Shown here: positions 34,656-44,045 of the stretch, in pieces
How positions within the stretch are numbered: position 1 is the stretch's first letter
Layout: each line of letters starts with the position of its first letter
From: Amycolatopsis dendrobii
GTDB lineage: Bacteria; Actinomycetota; Actinomycetes; Mycobacteriales; Pseudonocardiaceae
Assembly: GCF_014145675.1 (NCBI RefSeq)
Contig: NZ_JACGZW010000002.1
Span: 434,001-498,000, forward strand
Length of the DNA: 64,000 nucleotides
Direction of reading: 5' to 3'
The notes under the pieces: model-generated
The model's database searches: none
The model's input: the letters and a program-made list of their open reading frames with translations, nothing else
What the model was told of the DNA's origin: nothing
Made by a program: the position numbers and the translations under genes

Positions 34656-35273
34656 GTGAGCGTTCCCCCGCACGGGCACGGACCGCAGCAGGGCTACGGA
34701 CAGAACGGCCCGTCGCCGTTCCAGCAGCACTACGGTCCGGGCGGGATGCCGCCGCGGCAGAGCCCGAAGCGAAGCTTCCCGACCCGGACCGTGGTGCTGG
34801 TCGCCGTCGCGGTGGTGGTCGTGGCGGCGGGGGTCGTCATCGGCTTCTTCACGTTCGGCAACTCGACCAGCAACACCCACGCCAGCGACTGCATGCACAT
34901 CGAGAAGTCCGGCTCGACCACGACGACGAAGACCGTCGACTGCGCCGACCCCGGAGCGAACGTCAAGGTCGCGGTCGTCCGCTCCAGCCGCAGCGGCACC
35001 TGCCCGCGCGGCGACTACTACCGCTACACCACCGGCGGCAAGAACCACCGCGTGCTCTGCCTCGTTCCCAATGTGCAGCAAGGGGATTGCCTCTCCGGGC
35101 TGCAGACCGCCTCGACGACCTACCAGAAGGTCGCGTGCACGGACCCGCAGAAGAACGCGGAAATCGTCAAGCTGGTGCCCGGTGCGAAGGACCGTTCGGC
35201 GTGCGAGGGCAGTGGTTCGACCACCGCCCGCTGGTACTCCGATCCCGAGGAAGCCATCTGCATCAAGAGCTGA
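34656..35273 (+). CDS. LppU/SCO3897-like membrane-anchored protein
   Basis: A 205-residue protein. A Gly/Gln/Pro/His-rich N-terminal segment of about 45 residues is cytoplasmic; one helix (about 47-70) follows RSPKRSFPTRT; the rest is extracytoplasmic, with six to seven Cys residues and repeated C-V/DC-A-DPxA patterns (CADPGANVKV, CTDPQKNAEIVKL) as in the LppU/SCO3897 family. Function is unknown. The GTG at 34656 has GAGGC seven bases upstream; an earlier frame would add 17 residues. Confidence 0.75.
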   Translation: MSVPPHGHGPQQGYGQNGPSPFQQHYGPGGMPPRQSPKRSFPTRTVVLVAVAVVVVAAGVVIGFFTFGNSTSNTHASDCMHIEKSGSTTTTKTVDCADPGANVKVAVVRSSRSGTCPRGDYYRYTTGGKNHRVLCLVPNVQQGDCLSGLQTASTTYQKVACTDPQKNAEIVKLVPGAKDRSACEGSGSTTARWYSDPEEAICIKS

Positions 35274-35428
35274 CCGGGGCGGTACAAAGGGGCCGTCCGG
35301 ACGCCCGGTTTCGGCCGTTCGTCGCACTCCGTGGGACAGGCTGCGTGCGGCGCCCGCGCGGACCTAACGTGGATCGCCGCCCGCCGCCGGGCGGGTCCCG
35401 TTGATCCCCGACACCCCCAGGAGACGTG

Positions 35429-36703
35429 GTGGCGACCACCGATTCCCCTGTCGACGAGCGAAAACTGCTCGACTTCCCGACCTCCTGCGCGGCTCCGGCG
35501 CCTAAACCGGAGGAGCCGGTCAAGGTTGTCCCGCTGGCCGTCGCCGCGGTGCTCGCGGTCGGGCTGACCGCCTACGTCTGGGCCGCGCACGGCGCGAAGT
35601 TCGGGGTCCTGCTCGTGCTGGGGCTGGCGCTCGGCCTCGCCCTTTTCCACTCCCGCTTCGGGTTCACGTCCGCGTGGCGGCAGCTGATCGCCGTCGGCAA
35701 CGGCCAGGGCCTTCGCGCGCACACCCTCCTGCTCGGCACCGCCGCGACGCTCATCGCCCTCATCTGCGGCACCGGCGCGGGCCTCTTCGGCAGCAAACCG
35801 GTGCCGGTGGCGAACGTCGGGCCGATCGGGCTCGCGTTGTTCGTCGGGGCCACGTTGTTCGCGATCGGCATGCAACTCGGCGGCGCGTGCGCGTCCGGGA
35901 CGCTGTTCGCGGTCGGGGCCGGGCAGTCGACGATCGTGCTGACCCTCGGCGGTTTCATCACCGGATCGGTCCTCTACACGTGGGGCTACCCGCTTTTCAC
36001 CGGCTGGCCGCAGGTTTCCGGATTCCTGCTGTCGGACCACGTCGGCTGGTTCGGTTCGTGGGCGATCACGATCGCGGTGCTCGCCGCGATCGTCCTCGCG
36101 ACTCGCGTGGTGCAGAAGCGCCGCGTGCCGCCGCCGGTCGACACTGTCCCGACCGCACGCGGGTTCGCCCGGATCTTCCGCGGCTCCTGGCCGATCCTCG
36201 TCGGCGCGGTCGTGCTCGGCGTGCTGGCCGGCGCGGTGTACCTCGTTTCCGGCGGCATCTGGGGCGTCACGAGCGCGTTCAGCCTGTGGGGCGCGAAAAT
36301 TCTGCAGGTGTTCGGACTGCACCCGGAGCAGTGGGAGTTCTGGCAGCTGAAGGCGAACGCGACGTCGCTGTCCAAGCCGATCTGGCAGGACAAGACGAGT
36401 CTCACCGACATCGGCATCATGATCGGCGCGTTCGTCGCCGCCGCGGCCGCGGGCGCGTGGAAGATCCACAGCTCGATCCCGTGGCGCACCGCCGTCGCCG
36501 CGATTCTCGGCGGAATCCTCATGGGAATCGGCGCGCGGCTGGCGAACGGCTGCAACATCGGCGCGTACCTCGGCGGAATTTCCGTCGGCAGCCTGCACGG
36601 CTGGCTGTGGGGCGCGTTCGCGCTTTTCGGTACCTGGATCGGGCTGAAACTGCGGCCGTTGTTCGGTTTGGGCAACCCGGTGCGCACGGACAGTATCTGC
36701 TGA
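35429..36703 (+). CDS. YeeE/YedE-family thiosulfate/sulfur transporter
   Basis: A 424-residue polytopic membrane protein with about ten helices. The two Cys motifs characteristic of YeeE/YedE (TsuA) are present: QLGGACASGTLFAVGAGQ and RLANGCNIGAYLGGISVGS. The family conducts thiosulfate or similar reduced sulfur through persulfide-like Cys relays; sulfur supply to the CBS/CGS enzymes encoded downstream would fit, though it is 4 kb away. AGGAG (35419-35423) is five bases from the GTG at 35429 and two from the GTG at 35426. Confidence 0.92.
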   Translation: MATTDSPVDERKLLDFPTSCAAPAPKPEEPVKVVPLAVAAVLAVGLTAYVWAAHGAKFGVLLVLGLALGLALFHSRFGFTSAWRQLIAVGNGQGLRAHTLLLGTAATLIALICGTGAGLFGSKPVPVANVGPIGLALFVGATLFAIGMQLGGACASGTLFAVGAGQSTIVLTLGGFITGSVLYTWGYPLFTGWPQVSGFLLSDHVGWFGSWAITIAVLAAIVLATRVVQKRRVPPPVDTVPTARGFARIFRGSWPILVGAVVLGVLAGAVYLVSGGIWGVTSAFSLWGAKILQVFGLHPEQWEFWQLKANATSLSKPIWQDKTSLTDIGIMIGAFVAAAAAGAWKIHSSIPWRTAVAAILGGILMGIGARLANGCNIGAYLGGISVGSLHGWLWGAFALFGTWIGLKLRPLFGLGNPVRTDSIC

Positions 36704-36706
36704 CGA

Positions 36707-36752
36707 GTGGGGACTTTTCGCAGGTCATCGCGACTGCGCGAAAAGTCCCCAC
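36707..36752 (+). terminator. Long hairpin after the YeeE/YedE gene
   Basis: A 15-bp perfect repeat, GTGGGGACTTTTCGC ... GCGAAAAGTCCCCAC, starting four bases after the stop codon. No T-run follows, but position and stem strength support termination or mRNA end protection. Confidence 0.65.
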
Positions 36753-36886
36753 GCATTTCGCCCGGCAGCGAAAAAGACTGCGTCGCCGCTTGCCGCTCGG
36801 CTAGTCTGGAGCGCGCGCAAGGGGGAACCGCGGTCGTATTGTCGCGTCGCGGGCTTGCGCATCACCACTAACAGATGGGGTTCCGC

Positions 36887-38419
36887 ATGTCCGCACCTGC
36901 GACTCCGGCCGCGCCGGATGCCGGTGACAAACTCGACCGGGGAGTGCTGAAGGTCGCTTCCGTGGTGGTGCTCGGCGCCATCATGGCGATCCTCGACACC
37001 ACCGTGGTCAACGTCGCGCTCCAGAAGCTCACCATTCAGTTCACCACGTCCTTCGACACCATCCAGTGGGTCGCGACCGGCTACATGCTGGCGCTGGCGA
37101 CGGTCATCCCGGTCACCGGATGGGCGTCCGACCGGTTCGGCACGAAACGGCTGTACCTGCTCGCGATCGGCACCTTCCTGATCGGCTCGATGCTCGCCGG
37201 GCTCGCCTGGAACGTCGAATCGCTGATCGCGTTCCGCGTCGTGCAGGGCCTCGGCGGCGGCATGCTGATGCCCGCGGGCATGACGATCCTGACCCGCACC
37301 GCGGGCCCGCAGCGGATCGGCCGCGTGATGTCCGTGCTCGGCGTCCCGATGCTGCTCGGCCCGATGGCGGGCCCGATCCTCGGCGGCTGGCTGGTCGACT
37401 CGGTGAGCTGGCGCTGGATCTTCTACATCAACGTCCCGATCGGACTGATCGCGTTCCTGCTCGCGCTGAAGCTGCTGCCGAAGGACGACCCGGAACCGTC
37501 CGGCCGCTTCGACTTCCTCGGCATGCTGATGGTGTCGCCCGGCCTCGCCGCGCTGATCTTCGGCGTCTCGCGGATCCCGTCGACCGGCACCGTCGGCGCG
37601 CTCGAGGTGTGGCTGCCCGCGCTGGCCGGGATCGTGCTGCTGGTCGCGTTCGTGCTGCGGGCGCGGACCGTGGAGCATCCGCTGATCGACCTGAAGCTTT
37701 TCCGCAACCGGTCGTTCTCCGTCGCGATGGCCACGATGGCGGTGTTCTGCATCGGATTCTTCGGCGCGATGCTGTTGCTGCCGACGTATTTCGTGCTGGT
37801 GCGCGGCGAAACCGCGCTGAACGCCGGTCTGCTGCTGGTGCCGCAGAGCCTCGGCGCGGTGGTGTCGATGCCGATCGCCGGACGGCTGGCGGACAAGATC
37901 GCGCCGCGCAAGATCGTGGTGCCCGGCCTGGTGCTGATCGTGGCCGGCATGATCGCGTTCACCCAGGTCACCGCTACCACGTCGTATCCGCTGCTGCTCG
38001 CCGCGCTGTTCGTGGTCGGGCTCGGCCTCGGCTGCACGATGATGCCGATCACCTCGGCCGCGCTGCAGACGTTGCAGTCCAAGGACATGGCGAAGGCCTC
38101 GACCGCGACGAACATCCTGCAGCAGACCGCGGGCGCGATCGGGTCCGCGGTGATGTCGATCATCCTGGCGGCGCTGCTCGCCGGGAAGTTCGGCGTCCCG
38201 ACGAGCCAGGGCCAGCTGGTCGCCACCGCGGCGACGATGAACCCGGCCACGCACGACGCCGCGGCGGGCCTCGCGGGCGAATCGTTCGCGACGACGTTCC
38301 TGTGGGGCACGATCCTGCTGGCGCTGTGCCTGGTGCCCGCGTTCTTCCTGCCGAAGAAGCGCGTGGTGCCCGCGGCGACGGAGTCCGACGAGGTCGCTCC
38401 GCCGGTGCTGATGCACTGA
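36887..38419 (+). CDS. DHA2-family drug:H+ antiporter (EmrB/QacA-like MFS)
   Basis: A 510-residue protein with 14 predicted helices. The MFS motif A region (WASDRFGTKRLYL), motif B/C-like region (RVVQGLGGGMLMPAGMTI, LGVPMLLGPMAGPILGGWLVD) and long loop match the DHA2 drug-efflux family. It probably exports toxic organic compounds. Start: the ATG at 36887; an upstream ATG (36875) would add four residues, and neither has a strong ribosome site. No regulator is adjacent; a strong terminator follows. Confidence 0.92.
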   Translation: MSAPATPAAPDAGDKLDRGVLKVASVVVLGAIMAILDTTVVNVALQKLTIQFTTSFDTIQWVATGYMLALATVIPVTGWASDRFGTKRLYLLAIGTFLIGSMLAGLAWNVESLIAFRVVQGLGGGMLMPAGMTILTRTAGPQRIGRVMSVLGVPMLLGPMAGPILGGWLVDSVSWRWIFYINVPIGLIAFLLALKLLPKDDPEPSGRFDFLGMLMVSPGLAALIFGVSRIPSTGTVGALEVWLPALAGIVLLVAFVLRARTVEHPLIDLKLFRNRSFSVAMATMAVFCIGFFGAMLLLPTYFVLVRGETALNAGLLLVPQSLGAVVSMPIAGRLADKIAPRKIVVPGLVLIVAGMIAFTQVTATTSYPLLLAALFVVGLGLGCTMMPITSAALQTLQSKDMAKASTATNILQQTAGAIGSAVMSIILAALLAGKFGVPTSQGQLVATAATMNPATHDAAAGLAGESFATTFLWGTILLALCLVPAFFLPKKRVVPAATESDEVAPPVLMH

Positions 38420-38433
38420 CGTTCCGCCCAATG

Positions 38434-38472
38434 AAAAGGGCCGCCCGCGTTGCGCTCGCGGACGGCCCTTTT
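38434..38472. terminator. Bidirectional intrinsic terminator
   Basis: AAAAGGGCCG-C-CCGCG ... CGCGG-A-CGGCCCTTTT lies between the convergent efflux pump and thiolase genes. The T/A tracts at both ends suit termination on either strand. Confidence 0.9.
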
Positions 38473-38483
38473 CGTTGCCGGAA

Positions 38484-39704
38484 CTAGGAAAGCCGCTCCA
38501 GCACCATCGCCATGCCCTGCCCGCCGCCGACGCACATCGTCTCGAGGCCGAACTGCTTGTCGTGGTGCTGCAGCGAGTTGATCAGCGTCGAGGTGATCCG
38601 CGCGCCGGTCATGCCGAACGGGTGGCCGACCGCGATCGCGCCGCCGTTGACGTTCAGCCGGTCGAGGTCAATGCCGAGGTCGCGGTAGGACGGGATGACC
38701 TGCGCGGCGAACGCCTCGTTGATCTCGACCAGGTCGATGTCCGAAATGGACAGTCCAGCGCGGGACAGCGCCTGCTTCGACGCCTCGACCGGGCCGTAGC
38801 CCATGATCTCCGGCGACAGGCCGGTGACGCCGGTCGACACGACGCGCGCCAGCGGCGTCAGGCCCAGTTCGCGAGCCTTCGTGTCGGACATGATCACGAC
38901 AGCCGCCGCGCCGTCGTTGAGCGGGCAGCAGTTGCCGGCGGTGATCCGGCCGTCGGGGCGGAAGACCGGCTTCAGCCCGGACACGCCCTCGAGCGTGACA
39001 CCCGCGCGCGGCCCGTCGTCCTTCGACACGACCGTGCCGTCCGGCAGCGTGACCGGGGTGATGTCCTTGGCCCAGAAACCGTCCGCGATGGCCTTCTCGG
39101 CGAGGTTCTGCGACCGCACGCCGAACTCGTCCATCTCCTCGCGGGTGACGCCCTTGAGCCGCGCGAGGTTCTCCGCGGTCTGGCCCATCGCGATGTAGAC
39201 GTCCGGAAGCTGCCCGTTCTCGCGCGGGTCCTGCCAGCTGTCCGCACCGGACTCGGCGGTGGCCTTGGTGCGCGCCTCGGCGTCGGCGAACAGCGGGTTG
39301 TGCGTGTCCGGCCAGGAGTCGGAGCTGCCCTTCGCGAACCGAGACACGGCCTCGACGCCCGCGGAGATGAAGACGTCGCCCTCGCCCGCCTTGATCGCGT
39401 GCAGCGCCATCCGGGTGGTCTGCAAGCTGGAGGAGCAGTACCGGGTGATCGTGCAGCCGGGCAGGTGGTCGTAGCCGAGTTCGACGGCCACCGCGCGGCC
39501 CATGTTGAAGCCGGACTCGCCGCCGGGAAGGCCGCAGCCGAGCATCAGGTCGTCGATGTCGGCCGGGTCCAGCTGGGGCACCTTGTCCAGCGCCGCGCGC
39601 ACCATCTGCACGGCCAGGTCGTCGGGGCGCATCCCGACCAGCGAGCCCTTCCCGGCGCGGCCGATCGGGGAGCGGGCGGTGGAGACGATGACGGCTTCGG
39701 GCAT
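38484..39704 (-). CDS. Acetyl-CoA acetyltransferase / 3-ketoacyl-CoA thiolase
   Basis: A 406-residue thiolase with Cys90 (TRYCSSSLQ), His361 ([10 protein letters not shown]) and Cys391 (CVGGGQGMA), plus the NEAF motif. It condenses or cleaves acyl-CoA in fatty acid beta-oxidation. In mycobacteria the gene fadA3 (Rv1074c) is located just before cbs-pra-metB, as here. I chose the ATG at 39704; a GTG three codons earlier has a poorer site. Divergent promoter to the pentapeptide gene. Confidence 0.93.
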   Translation of the reverse strand: MPEAVIVSTARSPIGRAGKGSLVGMRPDDLAVQMVRAALDKVPQLDPADIDDLMLGCGLPGGESGFNMGRAVAVELGYDHLPGCTITRYCSSSLQTTRMALHAIKAGEGDVFISAGVEAVSRFAKGSSDSWPDTHNPLFADAEARTKATAESGADSWQDPRENGQLPDVYIAMGQTAENLARLKGVTREEMDEFGVRSQNLAEKAIADGFWAKDITPVTLPDGTVVSKDDGPRAGVTLEGVSGLKPVFRPDGRITAGNCCPLNDGAAAVVIMSDTKARELGLTPLARVVSTGVTGLSPEIMGYGPVEASKQALSRAGLSISDIDLVEINEAFAAQVIPSYRDLGIDLDRLNVNGGAIAVGHPFGMTGARITSTLINSLQHHDKQFGLETMCVGGGQGMAMVLERLS

Positions 39705-39824
39705 GACAGACACATCCTCGGGTCGGCGGCACTAAGCGGTTGCTCACCATCTTGCCGTCTCCGGCGTCCGTTCGAAAGCCGAAGGCGACATGGACCACCT
39801 TGCGCCCGTGGGAGGATTTCTGCC

Positions 39825-40739
39825 GTGACAGAGCGCAACCGGGTGTTGTCCACCCGCACGATCGCGTGGTGGGGGACCGGCATCGTGCTGCTCGCGGCCG
39901 TCGCGGCGGCGTTGCTGCTGTGGCTGCTCGGCGGCGGGACCCCGGCCGATTCGTCGCGGCTCGACGCGCTGCGCACAGCCTCCAGCATCGTCGTCGGGAC
40001 CGGTGGCGCGGCCGCGCTCCTGCTCGCCGCGCGACGGCAGCGGTCCGCCGAACTGGATCTGGAACAGAAGGACCACGACGCGACCCAGCGCCGGATCACC
40101 GACATGTACGGCAAGGCCGCCGACCAGCTCGGCAGCGACAAGGCCCCGGTCCGGCTGGCCGGTCTGTACGCGCTCGAACGGCTCGCGCAGAGCCACGCGG
40201 ACCAGCGGCAGACCATCGTCAACGTCCTCTGCGCGTACCTGCGGATGCCGCTGGACGGCACGGACGAAGAGGTGCAGGTCCGCAAGGCCGCGCAGCGGAT
40301 CCTGATGTTGCACCTGCGTCCTGGCGGCGGCGAGGAGCCGAACGGGTCGTACTGGCCGGACATCGACCTCGACTTCTCCGGAGCCAGGCTCATCGCGCTG
40401 ACCCTCACGCACTGCAAAATCCGTTCCATCGTGTGCTACCAGACGAAATTCGAGGAATTCGCGACCTTCCGCGGCACCGAATTCCGCACCAAAGCCGATT
40501 TCCACGAGGCGGTGTTCCGCGAACGCGCGGACTTCCGCGGCGCTGTCCTCGGCGGCGACCGCGACGTATTCCGCGGCGCGCAGTTCGAGAAGCACGCGGA
40601 ATTCGGAGTGCACTCGGAGGCCGGGCTGGCCGGCGCGCTCGCGAAGCCCGGCTACAAACGCTCCTGGCCGCCCGGCTGGACCGAAGAACCCGGCGACGAC
40701 GGCTGGCTCCGGCTGGTTCCTTCGGGTGTTCCGGAATAA
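39825..40739 (+). CDS. Membrane protein with pentapeptide-like repeats
   Basis: A 304-residue protein from a GTG with GGGAGG about ten bases upstream. Two membrane segments (about 12-35 and 50-68) are followed by a helical cytoplasmic domain (RRITDMYGKAADQLGSD, then LAGLYALERLAQSH) and about 12 pentapeptide-type turns (ATFRG TEFRT KADFH EAVFR ERADF RGAVL). Proteins of this family are widespread in actinobacteria; no activity is known. An in-frame extension to 38475 is antisense to the thiolase and is not real. Confidence 0.85.
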   Translation: MTERNRVLSTRTIAWWGTGIVLLAAVAAALLLWLLGGGTPADSSRLDALRTASSIVVGTGGAAALLLAARRQRSAELDLEQKDHDATQRRITDMYGKAADQLGSDKAPVRLAGLYALERLAQSHADQRQTIVNVLCAYLRMPLDGTDEEVQVRKAAQRILMLHLRPGGGEEPNGSYWPDIDLDFSGARLIALTLTHCKIRSIVCYQTKFEEFATFRGTEFRTKADFHEAVFRERADFRGAVLGGDRDVFRGAQFEKHAEFGVHSEAGLAGALAKPGYKRSWPPGWTEEPGDDGWLRLVPSGVPE

Positions 40740-40807
40740 CCGCGGAACCACTAGGATTCGTGAAGAGTCAACAAGAAGAGGAATCCCAACCAGGAGGTGA
40801 ACCGGAC

Positions 40808-40936
40808 ATGGTGGCCCTTAAGCGGTACTGCTTGGCACTGCGGGCCGGGACGGATCTCCGGGACGGGATCACGGATCGGCGTGCGGCGGCCCTCGGGCCC
40901 GCCCCGGTGTCGACGCGCGGCTTGGTGGCTGCCTGA
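40808..40936 (+). CDS. 42-residue ORF with perfect ribosome binding site (possible leader peptide)
   Basis: A 42-codon frame, ATG at 40808 and TGA at 40934-40936, beginning MVALKRYCLALRAGTD. It is preceded by CAGGAGGTGA (40791-40800), seven bases from the ATG, one of the best Shine-Dalgarno matches in the window. It has one Cys codon (residue 8), no membrane helix and no known domain. It lies 68 bp after the pentapeptide gene and 119 bp before the cystathionine beta-synthase start, on the same strand. A GTG at 40760 in frame could give a 58-residue form. It may be a leader ORF acting on cbs translation or a short peptide gene. Confidence 0.5.
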   Translation: MVALKRYCLALRAGTDLRDGITDRRAAALGPAPVSTRGLVAA

Positions 40937-41055
40937 GGTCCGCGCCGGGGAGGCCTGACCTCGCCTGGCGCCGCCCGTGGCCCCGACGCGCACCCGGAGA
41001 CCGCCTGCCGGTCCCGCGCTGGCCGGTCATGGGTCCGGCTGTTTAGGCTGGTCGC

Positions 41056-42426
41056 GTGGAGTACGCAGAACACATCGTGGACCTCGTGGGCAACACCCCG
41101 CTGGTCAAGCTGAATTCGCTTACCCGGGGGCTCAAGCCGCTCGTGCTCGCCAAGGTCGAGTACGTCAACCCGGGCGGCAGCGTGAAGGACCGAATCGCGC
41201 TGCGGATGATCGAGGCCGCCGAGGCCTCCGGAGAGCTGCGCCCGGGCGGCACGATCGTGGAGCCCACCTCGGGCAACACCGGGGTCGGGCTCGCCATGGT
41301 CGCCCAGCGCAAGGGCTACCAGTGCGTGTTCGTCTGCCCGGACAAGGTGAGCGAAGACAAGCGCAACGTGCTGCGCGCGTACGGCGCCCGCGTCGTCGTG
41401 TGCCCCACCGCGGTCGCGCCCGAGCACCCCGACTCCTACTACAACGTGTCCGACCGGCTCGTGCGCGAGATCGAGGGAGCCTGGAAGCCCAACCAGTACG
41501 CCAACCCGGAGAACCCGGCCAGCCACTACCACTCCACCGGCCCGGAGCTCTGGCGGCAGACCGACGGCAAGATCACCCACTTCGTCGCGGGCGTCGGCAC
41601 CGGCGGCACGATCTCCGGCACCGGCAAATACCTGAAGGAGGTCAGCGACGGCCGCGTCCAGGTCGTCGGCGCTGATCCCGAGGGCTCGGTGTATTCCGGC
41701 GGCACCGGCAGGCCGTACCTGGTCGAGGGCGTCGGCGAGGACTTCTGGCCGGAGACCTACGACCGGAACGTCGCGGACCAGATCATCCCGGTCAGCGACG
41801 CGCACTCGTTCGAGACCACGCGCCGGCTCGCGACCGAGGAGGGCCTGCTCGTCGGCGGTTCGTGCGGGATGGCCGTGGCCGCCGCGCTGAAGCTGGCCGA
41901 GGGGCTGACCGAGGACGACGTCGTGGTCGTGCTGCTGCCCGACGGCGGCCGCGGCTACCTCACCAAGGTGTTCAACGACGCCTGGATGTCGTCCTACGGC
42001 TTCCTCCCGCCGGATTCCTCCGGCGGGACGGTCGGCGACGTGCTCACCCGCAAGTCCGGCGCGCTGCCCAGCCTCGTGCACTCGCATCCGAACGAGACGG
42101 TCGCCGAGGCGGTGGCCATCCTGTCGGAATTCGGCGTGAGCCAGATGCCCGTGGTCAGCGCCGAACCGCCGGTGATGGCCGCCGAGGTGGTCGGTGCGGT
42201 GAACGAACGCGACCTGCTCGACGCGCTGTTCACCGGCAAGGCCCAGCTGGCCGACCGGCTGGAGACGCACATGTCGCCGCCGCTGCCCACGATCGGGGCG
42301 GGCGAGCAGGTGAGCGCCGCGATGAAGGCGCTCGAAGGGGCCGACGGCGCGCTGGTGCTGATGGACGGCAAGCCGGCGGGCGTCGTCACCAGGCACGATC
42401 TGCTCGCGTTCCTCGCGGGCCGATAG
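41056..42426 (+). CDS. cbs: Cystathionine beta-synthase with CBS domains
   Basis: A 456-residue PLP enzyme. The PLP Lys is Lys44 in NPGGSVKDR; PTSGNTGVGLAM and GVGTGGTISGTGKYL bind substrate and cofactor phosphate. Two CBS domains occupy the last 120 residues (VGDVLTRKSGALPSL; TVAEAVAILSEFGVSQMPVV; VTRHDLLAFLAGR). It makes cystathionine from homocysteine and serine, the first step of reverse transsulfuration. In mycobacteria (Rv1077) it stands in the same order with pra and metB. The start is a GTG with no strong ribosome site, so translation may depend on upstream sequences. Confidence 0.95.
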   Translation: MEYAEHIVDLVGNTPLVKLNSLTRGLKPLVLAKVEYVNPGGSVKDRIALRMIEAAEASGELRPGGTIVEPTSGNTGVGLAMVAQRKGYQCVFVCPDKVSEDKRNVLRAYGARVVVCPTAVAPEHPDSYYNVSDRLVREIEGAWKPNQYANPENPASHYHSTGPELWRQTDGKITHFVAGVGTGGTISGTGKYLKEVSDGRVQVVGADPEGSVYSGGTGRPYLVEGVGEDFWPETYDRNVADQIIPVSDAHSFETTRRLATEEGLLVGGSCGMAVAAALKLAEGLTEDDVVVVLLPDGGRGYLTKVFNDAWMSSYGFLPPDSSGGTVGDVLTRKSGALPSLVHSHPNETVAEAVAILSEFGVSQMPVVSAEPPVMAAEVVGAVNERDLLDALFTGKAQLADRLETHMSPPLPTIGAGEQVSAAMKALEGADGALVLMDGKPAGVVTRHDLLAFLAGR

Positions 42427-42541
42427 GCGCAAGCTCACGGAGGCCGGCCGGGGCGTCTGCGCGCGTCCCGGCCGGGCATCCGATAGCGTTACGGCCGAAT
42501 AGAACTTTTTCGCGTCCTCGTCAAGGGGGTTCAAGACCCAC

Positions 42542-43993
42542 ATGAGTGCTCCGCAGCCACCGAACCAGCCCTGGGACGGCGGCCAGCAGCCGCCGCAGGG
42601 CCCGTCGAGTGGTCCTACACCGCAGCAGGACAGTCCCTTCGGCGCGTCGGAGCCGACCCAGGTGGTCCAGCCGGGCCAGCCGCAGCAGCCCGCTCAGGGC
42701 GGCGGCACCTTCGGCGACACCCCGGAACCGACGCAGGTCGTGCAGCCGGGACAGCCGGCTGACTCGAACGCCACCCAGGTGGTCAACCCCGTGAGCGCCG
42801 AGGGCAACGCCGAGTCGACGCAGCTGGTCCCGCCGAGCCAGCAGCCGCAGAACATCCCGTACGCCCCGCCGCCGAGCGCGGCGGACAACCCGGCCGCGGT
42901 CGCCGGGTTCGGCGCCCCGCAGGGCTTCGGACAGCCGGGTCAGCCCGGGCAGCCGGGCCAACCGGGTCAGCCTGGTCAGCCGCCGCAGGGCTTCGGCCAG
43001 CCGGGCGGGTTCGACCAGGGCGGCTTCGGCGCCCCGCCGCAGGGCGCGTTCGGCCAGCCCGGGCAGCCGGGTCAGCCGGGCTTCGGCCAGCCCGCCCCGT
43101 TCGGCGCGTCCGCCGCGCCGTCCGCGGGCGGCGGGAACGCGCTGTACGGCTACATCGCCGGCGGCGTCACCGCGGTGCTCGGCCTGATCGCGCTGATCGT
43201 TTCGTTCAGCTACATGAGCGACACCAGCGACTACTCGAAGCTGTACGAAAGCTCGAGCCGGTACCAGAAGCTGTTCGACGAGGCCGGCCTCGCCGCGCCG
43301 GGCACGCTGCTGTTCTACGTGATCATGATCCTGGTCGGCGCGGTGGTCGCGCTGGCGGGCGGCGTCGCGCTGGCTCTCGCCTCGCGCGCGGCCGTGATGC
43401 GCAAGCTCGCTCCGATCGGCGTGCTGGTCGGCGGCGTGCTGTTGCTGCTGTTCTCGATCCTGGCGAAGTCCGGGACCTCGGTCAGCAGCTCCTTCGCCAG
43501 CAAGTACGGCGGCGCCTCGTCCAGCGCGACGAGCGGCGGCGGCATGCTGACGCTGATCCTCGGCATCATCATCCTGATCATCGGCGTGGTCGCGATCATC
43601 CCGGCGACCTCGCAGTACGTCGGCCTCGGTTCGTCCTCGGGCGGCCCCGGCGGTCCTGGCGGCCCGCAGCAGCCGGGCGGTTTCGGCGGCGGACAGCCGG
43701 GCTTCGGCCAGCCGCAGGCAGGCGGTTTCCCGCCGCCCGGCGGACCGAACCCCAGCAGCGGGGGCTTCCCGCAGCCGGGCGGTCCGAACCCGGGCAGCGG
43801 TGCGAACCCGCAGCCGGGCTTCGGGCAGCAGCCGCCTCCCGGTTACGGCCAGCCGGGCCAGCAGCCGGGCTACGGCCAGCCGCCGCAGCAGCCGGGCGGT
43901 TTCGGCCAGCCGGGCCAGTACCCGCCGCCGGGCGGGCAGCAGCCCCCTCCGGGCTACGGCCAGCCGGGCCAGCAGCCGCCGCAGCAGTGGTGA
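42542..43993 (+). CDS. Pro/Gly/Gln-rich membrane protein with TQVV repeats
   Basis: A 483-residue protein. The N-terminal 200 residues are low complexity, with four Thr-Gln motifs: EPTQVV (Thr39), EPTQVV (Thr64), NATQVV (Thr78) and ESTQLV (Thr93), then tandem GQPGQPG units. About four membrane helices follow (200-360). The C-terminal 120 residues are again Gln/Gly/Pro-rich. The regularly spaced TQVV sites look like targets for mycobacterial-type Ser/Thr kinases and FHA binding. It corresponds in position to pra (Rv1078), which is likewise proline-rich and membrane-bound, but has no obvious RDD domain. Confidence 0.8.
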   Translation: MSAPQPPNQPWDGGQQPPQGPSSGPTPQQDSPFGASEPTQVVQPGQPQQPAQGGGTFGDTPEPTQVVQPGQPADSNATQVVNPVSAEGNAESTQLVPPSQQPQNIPYAPPPSAADNPAAVAGFGAPQGFGQPGQPGQPGQPGQPGQPPQGFGQPGGFDQGGFGAPPQGAFGQPGQPGQPGFGQPAPFGASAAPSAGGGNALYGYIAGGVTAVLGLIALIVSFSYMSDTSDYSKLYESSSRYQKLFDEAGLAAPGTLLFYVIMILVGAVVALAGGVALALASRAAVMRKLAPIGVLVGGVLLLLFSILAKSGTSVSSSFASKYGGASSSATSGGGMLTLILGIIILIIGVVAIIPATSQYVGLGSSSGGPGGPGGPQQPGGFGGGQPGFGQPQAGGFPPPGGPNPSSGGFPQPGGPNPGSGANPQPGFGQQPPPGYGQPGQQPGYGQPPQQPGGFGQPGQYPPPGGQQPPPGYGQPGQQPPQQW

Positions 43994-44009
43994 CTCGCTG
44001 AATCTCCGC

Positions 44010-44045
44010 GAAGGGCGCCTCCGTCTTCCGACGGCGGCGCCCTTC
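44010..44045 (+). terminator. Hairpin terminator
   Basis: GAAGGGCGCC-T-CCGTC-TTCC-GACGG-C-GGCGCCCTTC is a near-perfect 16-bp stem 17 bp after the stop, followed by GTCGTTTCC. Confidence 0.85.

Noticed and set aside
38475..39824. Long in-frame upstream extension of the pentapeptide gene
   Set aside because: It runs antisense through the thiolase, which has intact catalytic motifs, and the GTG at 39825 has a good ribosome site.
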